From Allobosea sp. TND4EK4 (GTDB lineage Bacteria; Pseudomonadota; Alphaproteobacteria; Rhizobiales; Beijerinckiaceae): a stretch of DNA of 47,970 nucleotides. The first letter of the stretch is position 1; the number at the start of each line of letters is the position of its first letter. A program made the translations under genes and the position numbers. This document shows, piece by piece, positions 24,568 to 32,534 of this stretch. The notes beneath the pieces are model-generated. The model made no database searches. It worked only from the letters and a program-made list of their open reading frames with translations, and was not told the origin of the DNA. The stretch covers positions 1 through 47,970 of the forward strand of contig NZ_FTMO01000023.1 of NCBI RefSeq assembly GCF_900156025.1, written 5' to 3'.

Positions 24568-25305
24568 ATGGCCGAGGAGCGTAGACCTCATATCGCAACC
24601 GGCGGCAAGGCGATCTATGGCGTTCCGCTCGGTATCCTGATGCTGGAGGCGCGCTTCCCGCGCATCCCCGGCGATATGGGCAATGGCACGACCTGGCCGT
24701 TTCCCGTGCTGTACCGCGTCATCGCGGGGGCCAGCCCCGACAAGGTGGTGATGCGCGGCGCCGCGGGGCTCCTGCCCGATTTCATCGCGGGCGCACGGGA
24801 TCTGGTGAGGCTCGGCGCCGAAGCGATCACGACCAATTGCGGCTTCCTTTCGCTGTTTCAGCAGGAGCTGGCAGCCGCCATCCATGTCCCGGTGGCGACA
24901 TCGGCGCTGATGCAGGTGCCATGGGTGCAGGCGACGCTGCCGCCCGGCCAGCGCGTCGGCGTCGTCACCGTCAGTGCGGCGACGCTCACCGAGGCTCATC
25001 TGGCTGCCGCCGGCGTGCCGCTCGATACCCCCATCGCCGGGACCGAGGACGGACGCGAGTTCTTCAGGGTCCTCATCAAGGCGGAGAAAGAAGACATGGA
25101 CATCGATCTTGCCCGGCAGGACGTCGTCGAAGCGGCGCAGGGCCTCGTCGCGCGTCACCCGCAGGTCGGCGCCATCGTGCTCGAATGCACGAACATGCCG
25201 CCCTATGCGGCCGCGGTTCAGGCCGCGACGGGCCGGCCCACCTACGACATCTACTCGCTGATCAGCTGGTTCCACGGCGGCCTGCGCCCGCGCCGCTTCG
25301 GCTGA
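24568..25305 (+). CDS. Aspartate/glutamate racemase-family enzyme
   Basis: A 245-residue cytosolic protein of the Asp/Glu/hydantoin racemase superfamily. The two catalytic cysteines are seen at C91 (TTNCGFLS) and C207 (LECTNMPPY), the paired acid/base of two-base cofactor-independent racemases. The GILMLEARFPRIPGDMGNGTT opening is that of an uncharacterised subgroup, so the substrate is unknown; decarboxylase- and isomerase-like members also exist. It stands alone between polysaccharide genes. Both flanks carry perfect 10-bp inverted repeats, and the left one covers its ribosome-binding site. Confidence 0.75.
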   Translation: MAEERRPHIATGGKAIYGVPLGILMLEARFPRIPGDMGNGTTWPFPVLYRVIAGASPDKVVMRGAAGLLPDFIAGARDLVRLGAEAITTNCGFLSLFQQELAAAIHVPVATSALMQVPWVQATLPPGQRVGVVTVSAATLTEAHLAAAGVPLDTPIAGTEDGREFFRVLIKAEKEDMDIDLARQDVVEAAQGLVARHPQVGAIVLECTNMPPYAAAVQAATGRPTYDIYSLISWFHGGLRPRRFG

Positions 25306-25316
25306 GGCGGCCTGGG

Positions 25317-25346
25317 TTATCCCCGCTGCCGGAACGGCGGGGATAA
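25317..25346. promoter_or_regulatory. Perfect 10-bp inverted repeat between racemase and DUF2793 genes
   Basis: TTATCCCCGC (25317-25326) pairs exactly with GCGGGGATAA (25337-25346) around a 10-base loop. It begins 11 bases after the racemase stop. No T-run follows, so it may be a Rho-assisted terminator, an mRNA-end stabiliser or an operator for the next gene. It reaches to 36 bases before the preferred DUF2793 start. Confidence 0.5.
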
Positions 25347-25381
25347 TGGACCTCGCCCAGCCGCCCCGCCTGCGAGGTCCC

Positions 25382-26767
25382 ATGATCGTCACCCCCCGTC
25401 TTGCCCTGCCGTTGCTCGCCGCCGGACAGGCGCAGAAGCACGTCACCCACAACGACGCCCTGACTCGCCTCGACGCGCTGATCCATCTCGTGGTCGACAG
25501 CCGCTCGCAGGCAGCCCCGCCTCCGGCACCGACGGAGCTTTCGGCCCATATCGTGCCGGCCGGGGCGACGGGTGCCTTCGCCGGGCACGCCGACGAGGTG
25601 GCGCTGTACGAGGATGGCGGCTGGACCTTCCTGCCGCCGCGGACGGGCTGGCAGGCCTGGGTCTCCGACGAGGCGGAGCATCATCTCTGGACCGGCAGCG
25701 AATGGCGCAGGGCCAGCCCGCTCAGCAGCCTCGGGGCCGAGCGCTGGGGCGTGAACGCCACCGCCGACGCGACGAACCGCCTCGCGGTTTCCTCCGAGGC
25801 GAGCCTGTTCAACCATGCCGGCGGCGACCATCGGCTGAAGCTGAACAAGGCCGAGGCCGGCCATACCGCGAGCCTGCTGTTCCAGGATGGCTGGTCGGGC
25901 CGGGCGGAACTCGGCCTGGCGGGAGACGACGATTTCCGCATCAAGGTCAGTGCCGATGGTGGCGGCTGGCATGATGCGCTGGCGATCGATCGGTCGAGCG
26001 GCGCCGTCGGGCTGCCCGGCTCCGCCTGGGCGGCCGGCCAGAACCTGCTCGTCAACGGCGACATGCAGATCAACCAGCGCGGTTTTGCAGGCGGAGCGCT
26101 CGCGGCCGGCGCCTATGGCTTCGATCGCTGGAAGGCGGGTGCCGGAGGGGCTGATCTCACGCTGGCGGGGCTGTCGGCGACCCTGGCCGCCGGCTCGATC
26201 GTGCAGGTGGTGGAACCCGGCCTGTGGGGCCTCGGCTCCTTCGCCGGGCTGCCAATGACGCTGTCGGTGAACGATCCGAGCGGCGCTGTGGCGGTCGCCA
26301 TCGGCAGCCAGAGCGGGACGATCCCGGCCGGCCCGGGCCGGCGGGGTGTGACCTTGACGGTCGCTGAAAGCGGGCCGCTCGCGGTCAGCCTGTCCGCAGC
26401 GGGCGGCAGTCTCAGCTTCCAGCGGCCCAAGCTCGAGTTCGGCGCGCTCGCGACGGGGTGGCAACCGCGGCCGCGCGTGATGGAGGAACTGCTCTGCCGC
26501 CGCTACTATTGGCGCCCGGCCGGCACTCTGATGGTCGATGGCTATCAGGAGGCGGGAGCCACGCTGCGCCAGACCCTCGCGCTGCCGGTGGCGATGCGGA
26601 CGACGCCGATGGTGAGCTGCAGCGTCTCGCAGGAGATCAATATCCAGGGCCTCGACCGGGGCCTGATCGCGCAGTCGCCGGAGGTCGTGCACGGATTCGT
26701 CACCGCCCAGGGGCTCGGGCGCGTGCGCGCCGCCTTTGCGGCGATGGCGCTCGATGCCGAGCTCTAG
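25382..26767 (+). CDS. DUF2793 phage-tail-like protein
   Basis: A 461-residue protein. The opening TPRLALPLLAAGQAQKHVTHNDAL and the VALYEDGGWTFLPPRTGWQAWV segment are the DUF2793 signature, found in prophage and gene-transfer-agent tail regions of alphaproteobacteria. The C-terminal part contains NLLVNGDMQINQRGF and AYGFDRWKAG, typical of phage receptor-binding or carbohydrate-binding tail modules. No other phage gene is nearby. The ATG at 25382 matches the family's start and follows GAGG; an ATG at 25346 sits on the hairpin edge. A role in cell-surface adhesion or polysaccharide binding is inference. Confidence 0.75.
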   Translation: MIVTPRLALPLLAAGQAQKHVTHNDALTRLDALIHLVVDSRSQAAPPPAPTELSAHIVPAGATGAFAGHADEVALYEDGGWTFLPPRTGWQAWVSDEAEHHLWTGSEWRRASPLSSLGAERWGVNATADATNRLAVSSEASLFNHAGGDHRLKLNKAEAGHTASLLFQDGWSGRAELGLAGDDDFRIKVSADGGGWHDALAIDRSSGAVGLPGSAWAAGQNLLVNGDMQINQRGFAGGALAAGAYGFDRWKAGAGGADLTLAGLSATLAAGSIVQVVEPGLWGLGSFAGLPMTLSVNDPSGAVAVAIGSQSGTIPAGPGRRGVTLTVAESGPLAVSLSAAGGSLSFQRPKLEFGALATGWQPRPRVMEELLCRRYYWRPAGTLMVDGYQEAGATLRQTLALPVAMRTTPMVSCSVSQEINIQGLDRGLIAQSPEVVHGFVTAQGLGRVRAAFAAMALDAEL

Positions 26768-26779
26768 GTTCGTGCAGCG

Positions 26780-27808
26780 TCAGATCCGGTAGAAGTCGCG
26801 GTACCAGTCGACGAAGCGCGGAATGCCGACCTCGATCGGGGTCTCGGGGCTGAAGCCGGTGCGAGCGGCGAGGCCGGAAACGTCGGCATAGGTCGCCGGC
26901 ACGTCGCCGGGCTGGGCGGGCAGATGGCGTTTGACCGCCTGGCGCCCGCAGGCCTGCTCGACGACGGCGATGAAGCGGTCGAGCCGCACGGGGGTGTGGT
27001 TGCCGATATTGTAGATCCGGAACGGAGCGGCCGCCGTGGACGGATCGGGCCTCGCGGGATCGAAGTCCGGATCAGGCTCCGCCGGGAGGCCGGCGAGCGT
27101 CACGATCGCCTCGCGGATGTCGTCGACATAGGTGAAGTCGCGGCTCATCTGCGCTTCCGCATAGACGTCGATCGGGCGGCCTTCGAGGATCGCCTTGGTG
27201 AACTTGAAATAGGCCATGTCCGGCCGTCCCCATGGCCCATAGACGGTGAAGAAGCGCAGCCCCGTCGTCGGAATTCGGTAGAGATGCGCATAGGAATGCG
27301 CCATCAGCTCGTTGGCGCGCTTGGTCGCGGCATAGAGCGAGACCGGGTGGTCCGCCCCGTCATGCTCGCTGAACGGGACCTTGGCATTGGCGCCATAGAC
27401 CGAGCTCGACGAGGCATAGACCAGATGCTGGACGGGATGGCGCCGGCAGGCCTCCAGCACGGACAGAAACCCGTCGAGATTGGCACTGGCATAAACGCGG
27501 GGATTGTCGAGCGAATAGCGGACCCCGGCCTGTGCCCCCAGATGGATCACGACCTGCGGGCGAAAGGCGGCGAAGCTGGCTTCCAAGCCGTCATAGTCCG
27601 CGATGTCCTGCCGCTCGAAGGAGAAGCCGTTGCGCGCCAGCAGCCGGTCGAGCCGCGCCTGCTTGAGGGCGGGATCGTAATAGGGCGTGAGATTGTCGAT
27701 ACCGAGTACTTCGACGCCGGCATCGAGCAGGGCCTGCGTGACGTGGAAGCCGACGAAGCCGGCTGCGCCGGTCAGAAGGACGCGATGATAGGGCAGGGCG
27801 CGGCTCAA
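26780..27808 (-). CDS. NAD-dependent epimerase, UDP-glucuronate 4-epimerase-like
   Basis: A 342-residue short-chain dehydrogenase of the extended type. The NAD-binding loop is TGAAGFVGFH (13-22), the catalytic region has YASSSSVYG and YAATK (about 159-163), and GRPDMAYFKFTKAILEGRPID is typical of UDP-glucuronate/galacturonate epimerases. It probably makes UDP-galacturonate from UDP-glucuronate as a precursor for an acidic polysaccharide. It ends 12 bases from the convergent DUF2793 gene. It lies 79 bases downstream of the phosphohexomutase on the same strand. Confidence 0.82.
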   Translation of the reverse strand: MSRALPYHRVLLTGAAGFVGFHVTQALLDAGVEVLGIDNLTPYYDPALKQARLDRLLARNGFSFERQDIADYDGLEASFAAFRPQVVIHLGAQAGVRYSLDNPRVYASANLDGFLSVLEACRRHPVQHLVYASSSSVYGANAKVPFSEHDGADHPVSLYAATKRANELMAHSYAHLYRIPTTGLRFFTVYGPWGRPDMAYFKFTKAILEGRPIDVYAEAQMSRDFTYVDDIREAIVTLAGLPAEPDPDFDPARPDPSTAAAPFRIYNIGNHTPVRLDRFIAVVEQACGRQAVKRHLPAQPGDVPATYADVSGLAARTGFSPETPIEVGIPRFVDWYRDFYRI

Positions 27809-27887
27809 GGCAGGATCGCTTCACGAAACATCGGACGGTCCATCAAGCTAGAGCATTTCGCCGGCTTTGACATCGCGGTCGCGCCCG

Positions 27888-29303
27888 TCAGCCAGCTTGG
27901 GTCTGAGCCGCGGCGAAAGCCAGGTATTCCTGCATCAGGCGCTCCGCCTGGGCCCGGTCCGGAGCCTCGACATAGACGCGCAGCTCCGGCGCATTGCCCG
28001 AGGCGCGGAAATGGACGGTCGAGCCGCTGCCGAGCGTCAGCCGCAGCCCGTCGCTCCGGTCGCGCGCAGCGACGCCGCCGTGAGCTGCAAAGGCTTGCTG
28101 GCGGAACGCCGCGTCGTCCGCGTCGAGCCGCGCGATCAGGCCGGCGGTGCGCTCCTGCGGGATCTCCTGCAGGCGGTTCGACAGCGCGATGGCGAAGCGG
28201 GCCCCGGCGGCAATCGCACTCAGGGGCTGGCTGGTTTCGCGCGCGAGGGACAGCGTCGACAGGATCGGCAGCAAGGCGTCTCGCGTCGGCAGGGCAGCGA
28301 GTGTCTTTCCGCCACGCGTGACAGCCGAGCCGAGCAGCACGCCGCCATTGGCCTCGAAGCCGATGACGATGCGCGCGCCGTCCTTCTTCACATCGGCCAT
28401 GCCGGCGATGACATAGGGCGAGCCGACCCGCGTGCGGACCACGCGCGCGAACAGGCCGGGCCGGTCCAACGCGGAATTCGACGTCACCGGAGTGACGATG
28501 GCGTCGGCGCCGAGAAAGCGGGCCGTCAGCGCGCCGACCAGATCGCCGCGCAGGAAGAGGCCCGCCTCATCGGCGACGAGCGGGCGGTCGGCGTCGCCAT
28601 CGGTCGAGACGATCGCGTCGAGCTTTTGCTCAGCGGCCCAGCACGCGGCCAGCTCGCTGTCCTCGGGCCGCAGGGCCTCGGTATCGACAGGGATGAAGCG
28701 GTCGCTCCGGCCAAGGCTCACGGGGGTGGCTCCGAGCGCGGACAGGACCTCGCGGATGACGTCGCGGCCGACCGAGGAATGCTCGTAGACGCCGACAGTC
28801 ATCCCCTCGAGCGAGCGCCCGAAGAACCTAGCATAGCGCGCGACATAGCCGGCCAGCACGTCGCGCGATGGCGGCTTCACCGAGACATCGGGAGCCGCGC
28901 TCAAGCCGAGCGCAGCGGACAGCGCGAGGATGCGCTGCTCGTCGCTCTTATCGATCTCGCCCTCGGCGCGATAGAATTTGAGGCCGTTGCGGTCGTCCGG
29001 GATATGGCTGCCGGTGACCATGATCGCGGGGCTGCCGGCGCTCATCGCCGCCAGGGCGAGGGCAGGCGTGGGGACCGCGCCGCAATCGATGGGGGCAAGG
29101 CCCGCATCGGCGACAGCCTGCGCGCATTGCGCGGCGATCAGCGGGCTGGAGGAGCGCAGGTCGCGGCCGATCAGAACCTCTCCCGCCACGCCGTCTTCCC
29201 GCAGCATCGCGCAGAAGGCGCGGACATGCGCGTAGGTGGGCAGGCCGACAAGTTCGATGACGAGGCCGCGCAGGCCGGAGGTTCCGAATTTCAAGCTGGT
29301 CAT
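27888..29303 (-). CDS. Phosphomannomutase/phosphoglucomutase-family protein
   Basis: A 471-residue alpha-D-phosphohexomutase. The opening is KFGTSGLRG. The phosphoserine loop is VTGSHIPDDRNGLKF with Ser99, the metal loop is STDGDADRPL (about 235), the sugar-specificity loop is GFEANGG, and the phosphate-binding loop is RASGNAPELRVY. It interconverts hexose-6-phosphate and hexose-1-phosphate to feed nucleotide-sugar synthesis. The active-site loop reads TGSHIP where TASHNP is common; the serine is retained. The ATG at 29303 fits the family N-terminus, whereas an earlier start adds 24 basic residues. Confidence 0.82.
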   Translation of the reverse strand: MTSLKFGTSGLRGLVIELVGLPTYAHVRAFCAMLREDGVAGEVLIGRDLRSSSPLIAAQCAQAVADAGLAPIDCGAVPTPALALAAMSAGSPAIMVTGSHIPDDRNGLKFYRAEGEIDKSDEQRILALSAALGLSAAPDVSVKPPSRDVLAGYVARYARFFGRSLEGMTVGVYEHSSVGRDVIREVLSALGATPVSLGRSDRFIPVDTEALRPEDSELAACWAAEQKLDAIVSTDGDADRPLVADEAGLFLRGDLVGALTARFLGADAIVTPVTSNSALDRPGLFARVVRTRVGSPYVIAGMADVKKDGARIVIGFEANGGVLLGSAVTRGGKTLAALPTRDALLPILSTLSLARETSQPLSAIAAGARFAIALSNRLQEIPQERTAGLIARLDADDAAFRQQAFAAHGGVAARDRSDGLRLTLGSGSTVHFRASGNAPELRVYVEAPDRAQAERLMQEYLAFAAAQTQAG

Positions 29304-29659
29304 GCCGGGGCGCTCGCGAGGAAGCCTGCCACTATCCCGCTTCGGGACGGGTGTCACGCGACATGGTGACCTCATGGTACATGTCGTTGTTGTCGCGGTG
29401 GTATAGCGCCTCCTGGGAGGAGGGCGAACCCGATCAATCCCCTGCGCTCGACAGAAGCTCGCTGGCTACAGTCAGCAGTCGCATGCCCGGATGGATCATT
29501 ATGCCGGCCAACCTGCGCGGCGATGCTCAACTAGTGTGCAAGCTGCCGGCGCGCGGAGCGCGATTCAGCCTCAATTCTTTGCAGATATCATAATATCGTT
29601 GCAAATTTCTTAAAATACCTTACGAAAAGCTGCGCTGGATTAGAGGCTGGGATCTGCAC
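29304..29659. promoter_or_regulatory. Divergent control region between the mutase and second sugar transferase
   Basis: This 356-base gap serves genes on both strands and is strikingly AT-rich at its right end. It holds CGACATG...CATGTCG (29359-29386, 14-base spacer) and the imperfect palindrome listed at 29578-29605. No coding frame is convincing. Promoters for both directions are expected here, but exact -35/-10 boxes could not be assigned. Confidence 0.5.
29578..29605. promoter_or_regulatory. AT-rich imperfect palindrome upstream of the second sugar transferase
   Basis: TTTGCAGATAT, a CATA spacer, ATATC, two extra bases (GT) and TGCAAA form a nested inverted repeat of 11 paired positions. 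It lies 55 bases before the gene at 29660, in the AT-richest part of the region. It is a candidate regulator site for the polysaccharide genes. Confidence 0.42.
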
Positions 29660-31096
29660 ATGGCGATCGACTTCATCGCGCCTGGCGACATGACCGAGCA
29701 GCGCGGTCATTGGTTCCGCTATGATCTTGCCGGCCCAATCGTTCTGGCGTCCGACGTTCTGGTAATCGTTTTCGCCAGTATCATCTGCGGCTTCGCCTAT
29801 GATTTTCTCAGGGTCGGCTCCTTCAACATCAACGAGTCTGCGGCACTGGGAACGTTGTTCGCCGTTTTGTTCGTGATGCTCACGCGTCTGCGTGGCTTGT
29901 ACGGCCCCCTGGAATTGCTGCAGCCTCTGCGGCAGTTGTGGAATGCCATCGTGGTCTGGCTGGTGGTGGCAGGTTTCCTTACGGTGATGGGGTTCGCCCT
30001 GAAGGCTGGGGCAGCGGTGTCCCGCGGGGCCGCGATCTCATTCGTTCTCCTCGGTTTTGTCTGTGTCGCCGGCCTTCGGGTGTTCTGGCACGCCTTCATG
30101 AGGCGCGCGCTCGCGAAGGGGAAATTCGCCAGCCGGCGGGTGGTCGTGATCGGGGATGATGATGGGCTCGAAAGGGGCCAGCTCACACAGCGGCTGGCGC
30201 CCTTCGGACTGGCCGTGGCCGCGCGGGTGAGGCTTTCCCCCGGGATCGACGATGAGGCTGCCACCTCCGCGGCAATCGCCGATATCGTCGCGGGTATCCG
30301 GGGCAGCCAGATCGAGGAGATCGTCGTCGCGCTGGGAACGGGTCGGCTTGGGCTGGCCGACCGCATCGTTGCCGGCCTCAGGATTCTTCCCCTGCCGATC
30401 AAATTGATGCTGGACAAGCGGTTGGTCGATCTCGTCGGACGGCCCATTCATCATTTCGGCCCCGGGCTCGTCGCGGTCGAAATGCACCGTGCGCCCATGA
30501 CGCTCGCAGAGCGCTGCGCCAAGCGGGCCCTCGATATTGCCATCGCTGGTCCGACGCTGTTGCTCATCGCGCCGCTCATGATCATGGTCGCGATATTGAT
30601 CCGCCTCGAAAGCCGCGGCCCCATCCTCTTCAAGCAGATGCGGAACGGGTTCAACAATCAGCCGTTCCAGATCCTCAAATTCCGCAGCATGCGCGTGCTG
30701 GAAGACGGCGGACAGATTCGCCAGGCCTCCCGCCACGACAACAGGGTCACGAAGGTCGGCCGCTGGATCCGCAAGCTGAGCATCGACGAGCTGCCGCAGC
30801 TCTGGAACGTGTTGCGCGGCGAGATGTCCATCGTTGGACCGCGTCCGCATGCGCTTGCCCACGACATCCATTACGAGAAGCTGATCGGCGATTATCCCTA
30901 TCGGCAGCATGTGAAGCCGGGCTTGACCGGCTGGGCGCAGGTCAACGGAAGCCGCGGCGAGACGCCGACGACAGAGAGCATGGCCGAGCGGATCAGGCTC
31001 GATCTGTGGTATGTCGAGAATGCGAGCGTTTGGCTCGACATTCGGATCATTGCGCGGACGTTCATCACTCTGTTCAATGTCAAGCAGGTCTACTGA
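29660..31096 (+). CDS. Polyprenyl-phosphate sugar phosphotransferase (WcaJ/ExoY-type, full length), copy 2
   Basis: A 478-residue paralogue of the enzyme at 22356-23813. It has the same layout: N-terminal membrane segments (about 25-150), a nucleotide-binding-like middle and a C-terminal transferase domain. The motifs are LKFRSMRV, DELPQLWNVLRGEMSIVGPRPHA and KPGLTGWAQVNGSRGET. It should also prime polysaccharide synthesis on undecaprenyl phosphate. Two full-length priming enzymes in one locus may mean two polymers or two alternative first sugars. It leads a three-gene rightward unit with the next two secreted proteins. Confidence 0.85.
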   Translation: MAIDFIAPGDMTEQRGHWFRYDLAGPIVLASDVLVIVFASIICGFAYDFLRVGSFNINESAALGTLFAVLFVMLTRLRGLYGPLELLQPLRQLWNAIVVWLVVAGFLTVMGFALKAGAAVSRGAAISFVLLGFVCVAGLRVFWHAFMRRALAKGKFASRRVVVIGDDDGLERGQLTQRLAPFGLAVAARVRLSPGIDDEAATSAAIADIVAGIRGSQIEEIVVALGTGRLGLADRIVAGLRILPLPIKLMLDKRLVDLVGRPIHHFGPGLVAVEMHRAPMTLAERCAKRALDIAIAGPTLLLIAPLMIMVAILIRLESRGPILFKQMRNGFNNQPFQILKFRSMRVLEDGGQIRQASRHDNRVTKVGRWIRKLSIDELPQLWNVLRGEMSIVGPRPHALAHDIHYEKLIGDYPYRQHVKPGLTGWAQVNGSRGETPTTESMAERIRLDLWYVENASVWLDIRIIARTFITLFNVKQVY

Positions 31097-31255
31097 TCCG
31101 CGTGCCTGACGATATCCGTCGAGGTCTGGTCAATCCGTTCGCGCATACTGGGTTGCGGCGTGCCGGAGCCTCCGGCATTGCACCACGCAGAGGTGGCGGT
31201 CATCGTCGGCACGGTCCGACAGGCTCGAGCTGAGGGTGGAGGGTTCTTGTCGCGC

Positions 31256-31852
31256 ATGAGCGTCCTTCGTCGTGCTGCGATTCTCGCCGGTTCTCTCATG
31301 GCGATGGCCCCGGCCGACCACGCGCGGGCAGATTGCTCGATCGGATCGTTCGAACGAACGCAGTTGCTCGTGACGAACTTCATGTTCCAGCAGGATTCGC
31401 TGATGCGGGAATTTCCGCGCGGCGGCGACGCCATGCGCTACAGGGTCAGTGTCATCGCGGCTTCCAGCAAGGCATCGCTCCCGATCATCATGCGCCTGGT
31501 GCGAACCGGCAACGTCGAGCAACGGCAGGCAACGGGCGGCGGGCTTGCCATTGCGGCCAAGCTCTGTGACCGGAAGCAGCAGTCCGCCGCCGCAAGGATG
31601 ATCGAGCGAACGGCGAAATCCTACAACGACCCCGCGTTTCTTCGCGAATTCGAGAAGTCCTACAAGTCCAGGGACGACGTTCTGAACGAGGTGGAGGAGG
31701 CCCTCCGCGCGCAGACCTTGCGCCAGCAGATGATCCGGCCCGCCCAAGACGCTGGGCCCGATACGGCGCTAGGTCGCAGTATCCGGACGCCTCTCGACGG
31801 ACATGTCGCTCCGGTCGCCCCCATCCAGGCGACCAGGCCCATCACGAGATGA
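31256..31852 (+). CDS. Secreted protein of unknown function
   Basis: A 198-residue product starting at ATG 31256. RRAAILAGSLMAMAPADHARA is a signal peptide with cleavage likely near residue 26. The mature protein is mostly helical (RTQLLVTNFMFQQDSLMREF, ...KSYNDPAFLREFEKSYKSRDD) and ends in a Pro-rich tail. No family was recognised. It overlaps the SGNH hydrolase gene by four bases, so both periplasmic proteins are co-translated and may form a modification unit. A TTG at 31247 and longer N-termini are possible. Confidence 0.6.
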   Translation: MSVLRRAAILAGSLMAMAPADHARADCSIGSFERTQLLVTNFMFQQDSLMREFPRGGDAMRYRVSVIAASSKASLPIIMRLVRTGNVEQRQATGGGLAIAAKLCDRKQQSAAARMIERTAKSYNDPAFLREFEKSYKSRDDVLNEVEEALRAQTLRQQMIRPAQDAGPDTALGRSIRTPLDGHVAPVAPIQATRPITR

Positions 31853-32517
31853 TGCCCCCTGCATCTCGGCAGCGTCTCGCCGGCCGAGCCTTGTCGATTG
31901 CCATGGCTGCGAGCCTCTGCTCGGCGGGCGCCTCCGCCGGTGCCGCCGACATGACGGTGGTCGCGTTCGGCACGAGCCTGACGGCGCGGGGAGGGTGGCC
32001 CGAGGCGCTTCAGGCGGCGCTGCGGCAATGCCTCGATCGCTCGGTCGCGGTCGTGACCGTTGCTCAGCCCGGAGCGACCTCGGATTGGGCCGCCGGAGCG
32101 CTGGACAGGGTTCTGGCTGCCAGGCCAGATGTCGTGCTGGTCGAAATGGCTGCCAATGACGCTGCCTTGCATCGCATGATCTCGTTGTCCGCGAGCCGGC
32201 GGAACATGAGCCTCATCTTCCAGGCGCTCGCTTCGGCGAAGCCGGCCCCGCGCGTGTTCAACATGGCCATGAGCCCCGTTTCCGGTGTGCGGGGATTGGA
32301 TCGCCTGTTCCTCGACAGCTACGAAAACCTGCACCGCAAGCTCGCCTTGCGGACCGGAGGGCACTTCATCGATCATCGACCCGCCTGGGCGGCGTTACCG
32401 GCTCAGCAGTTGCGGGCAGCCATCCCCGACGGGCTCCACCCCGTGCCGGGCGCCGCAGCCGAGGTGATGGTCCCCGCTATCGTCCGGGCGATCACCGGAC
32501 GCGACTGTGGTCGCTGA
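31849..32517 (+). CDS. Secreted SGNH/GDSL-type hydrolase
   Basis: A 222-residue protein with a signal sequence (about 1-33, ending GAADM). The catalytic blocks are visible: block I FGTSLTARGGW with Ser43, where GDS is replaced by GTS; a block II glycine in VAQPGATSDW; block III AANDA; and block V DGLHP (about 194-198) with the Asp/His pair. It is likely a periplasmic esterase that removes or transfers acyl groups on sugars. It fits next to an acyltransferase-3 elsewhere in the locus. Confidence 0.78.
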   Translation: MMPPASRQRLAGRALSIAMAASLCSAGASAGAADMTVVAFGTSLTARGGWPEALQAALRQCLDRSVAVVTVAQPGATSDWAAGALDRVLAARPDVVLVEMAANDAALHRMISLSASRRNMSLIFQALASAKPAPRVFNMAMSPVSGVRGLDRLFLDSYENLHRKLALRTGGHFIDHRPAWAALPAQQLRAAIPDGLHPVPGAAAEVMVPAIVRAITGRDCGR

Positions 32518-32534
32518 AGACGCTGGCGTTGCGA

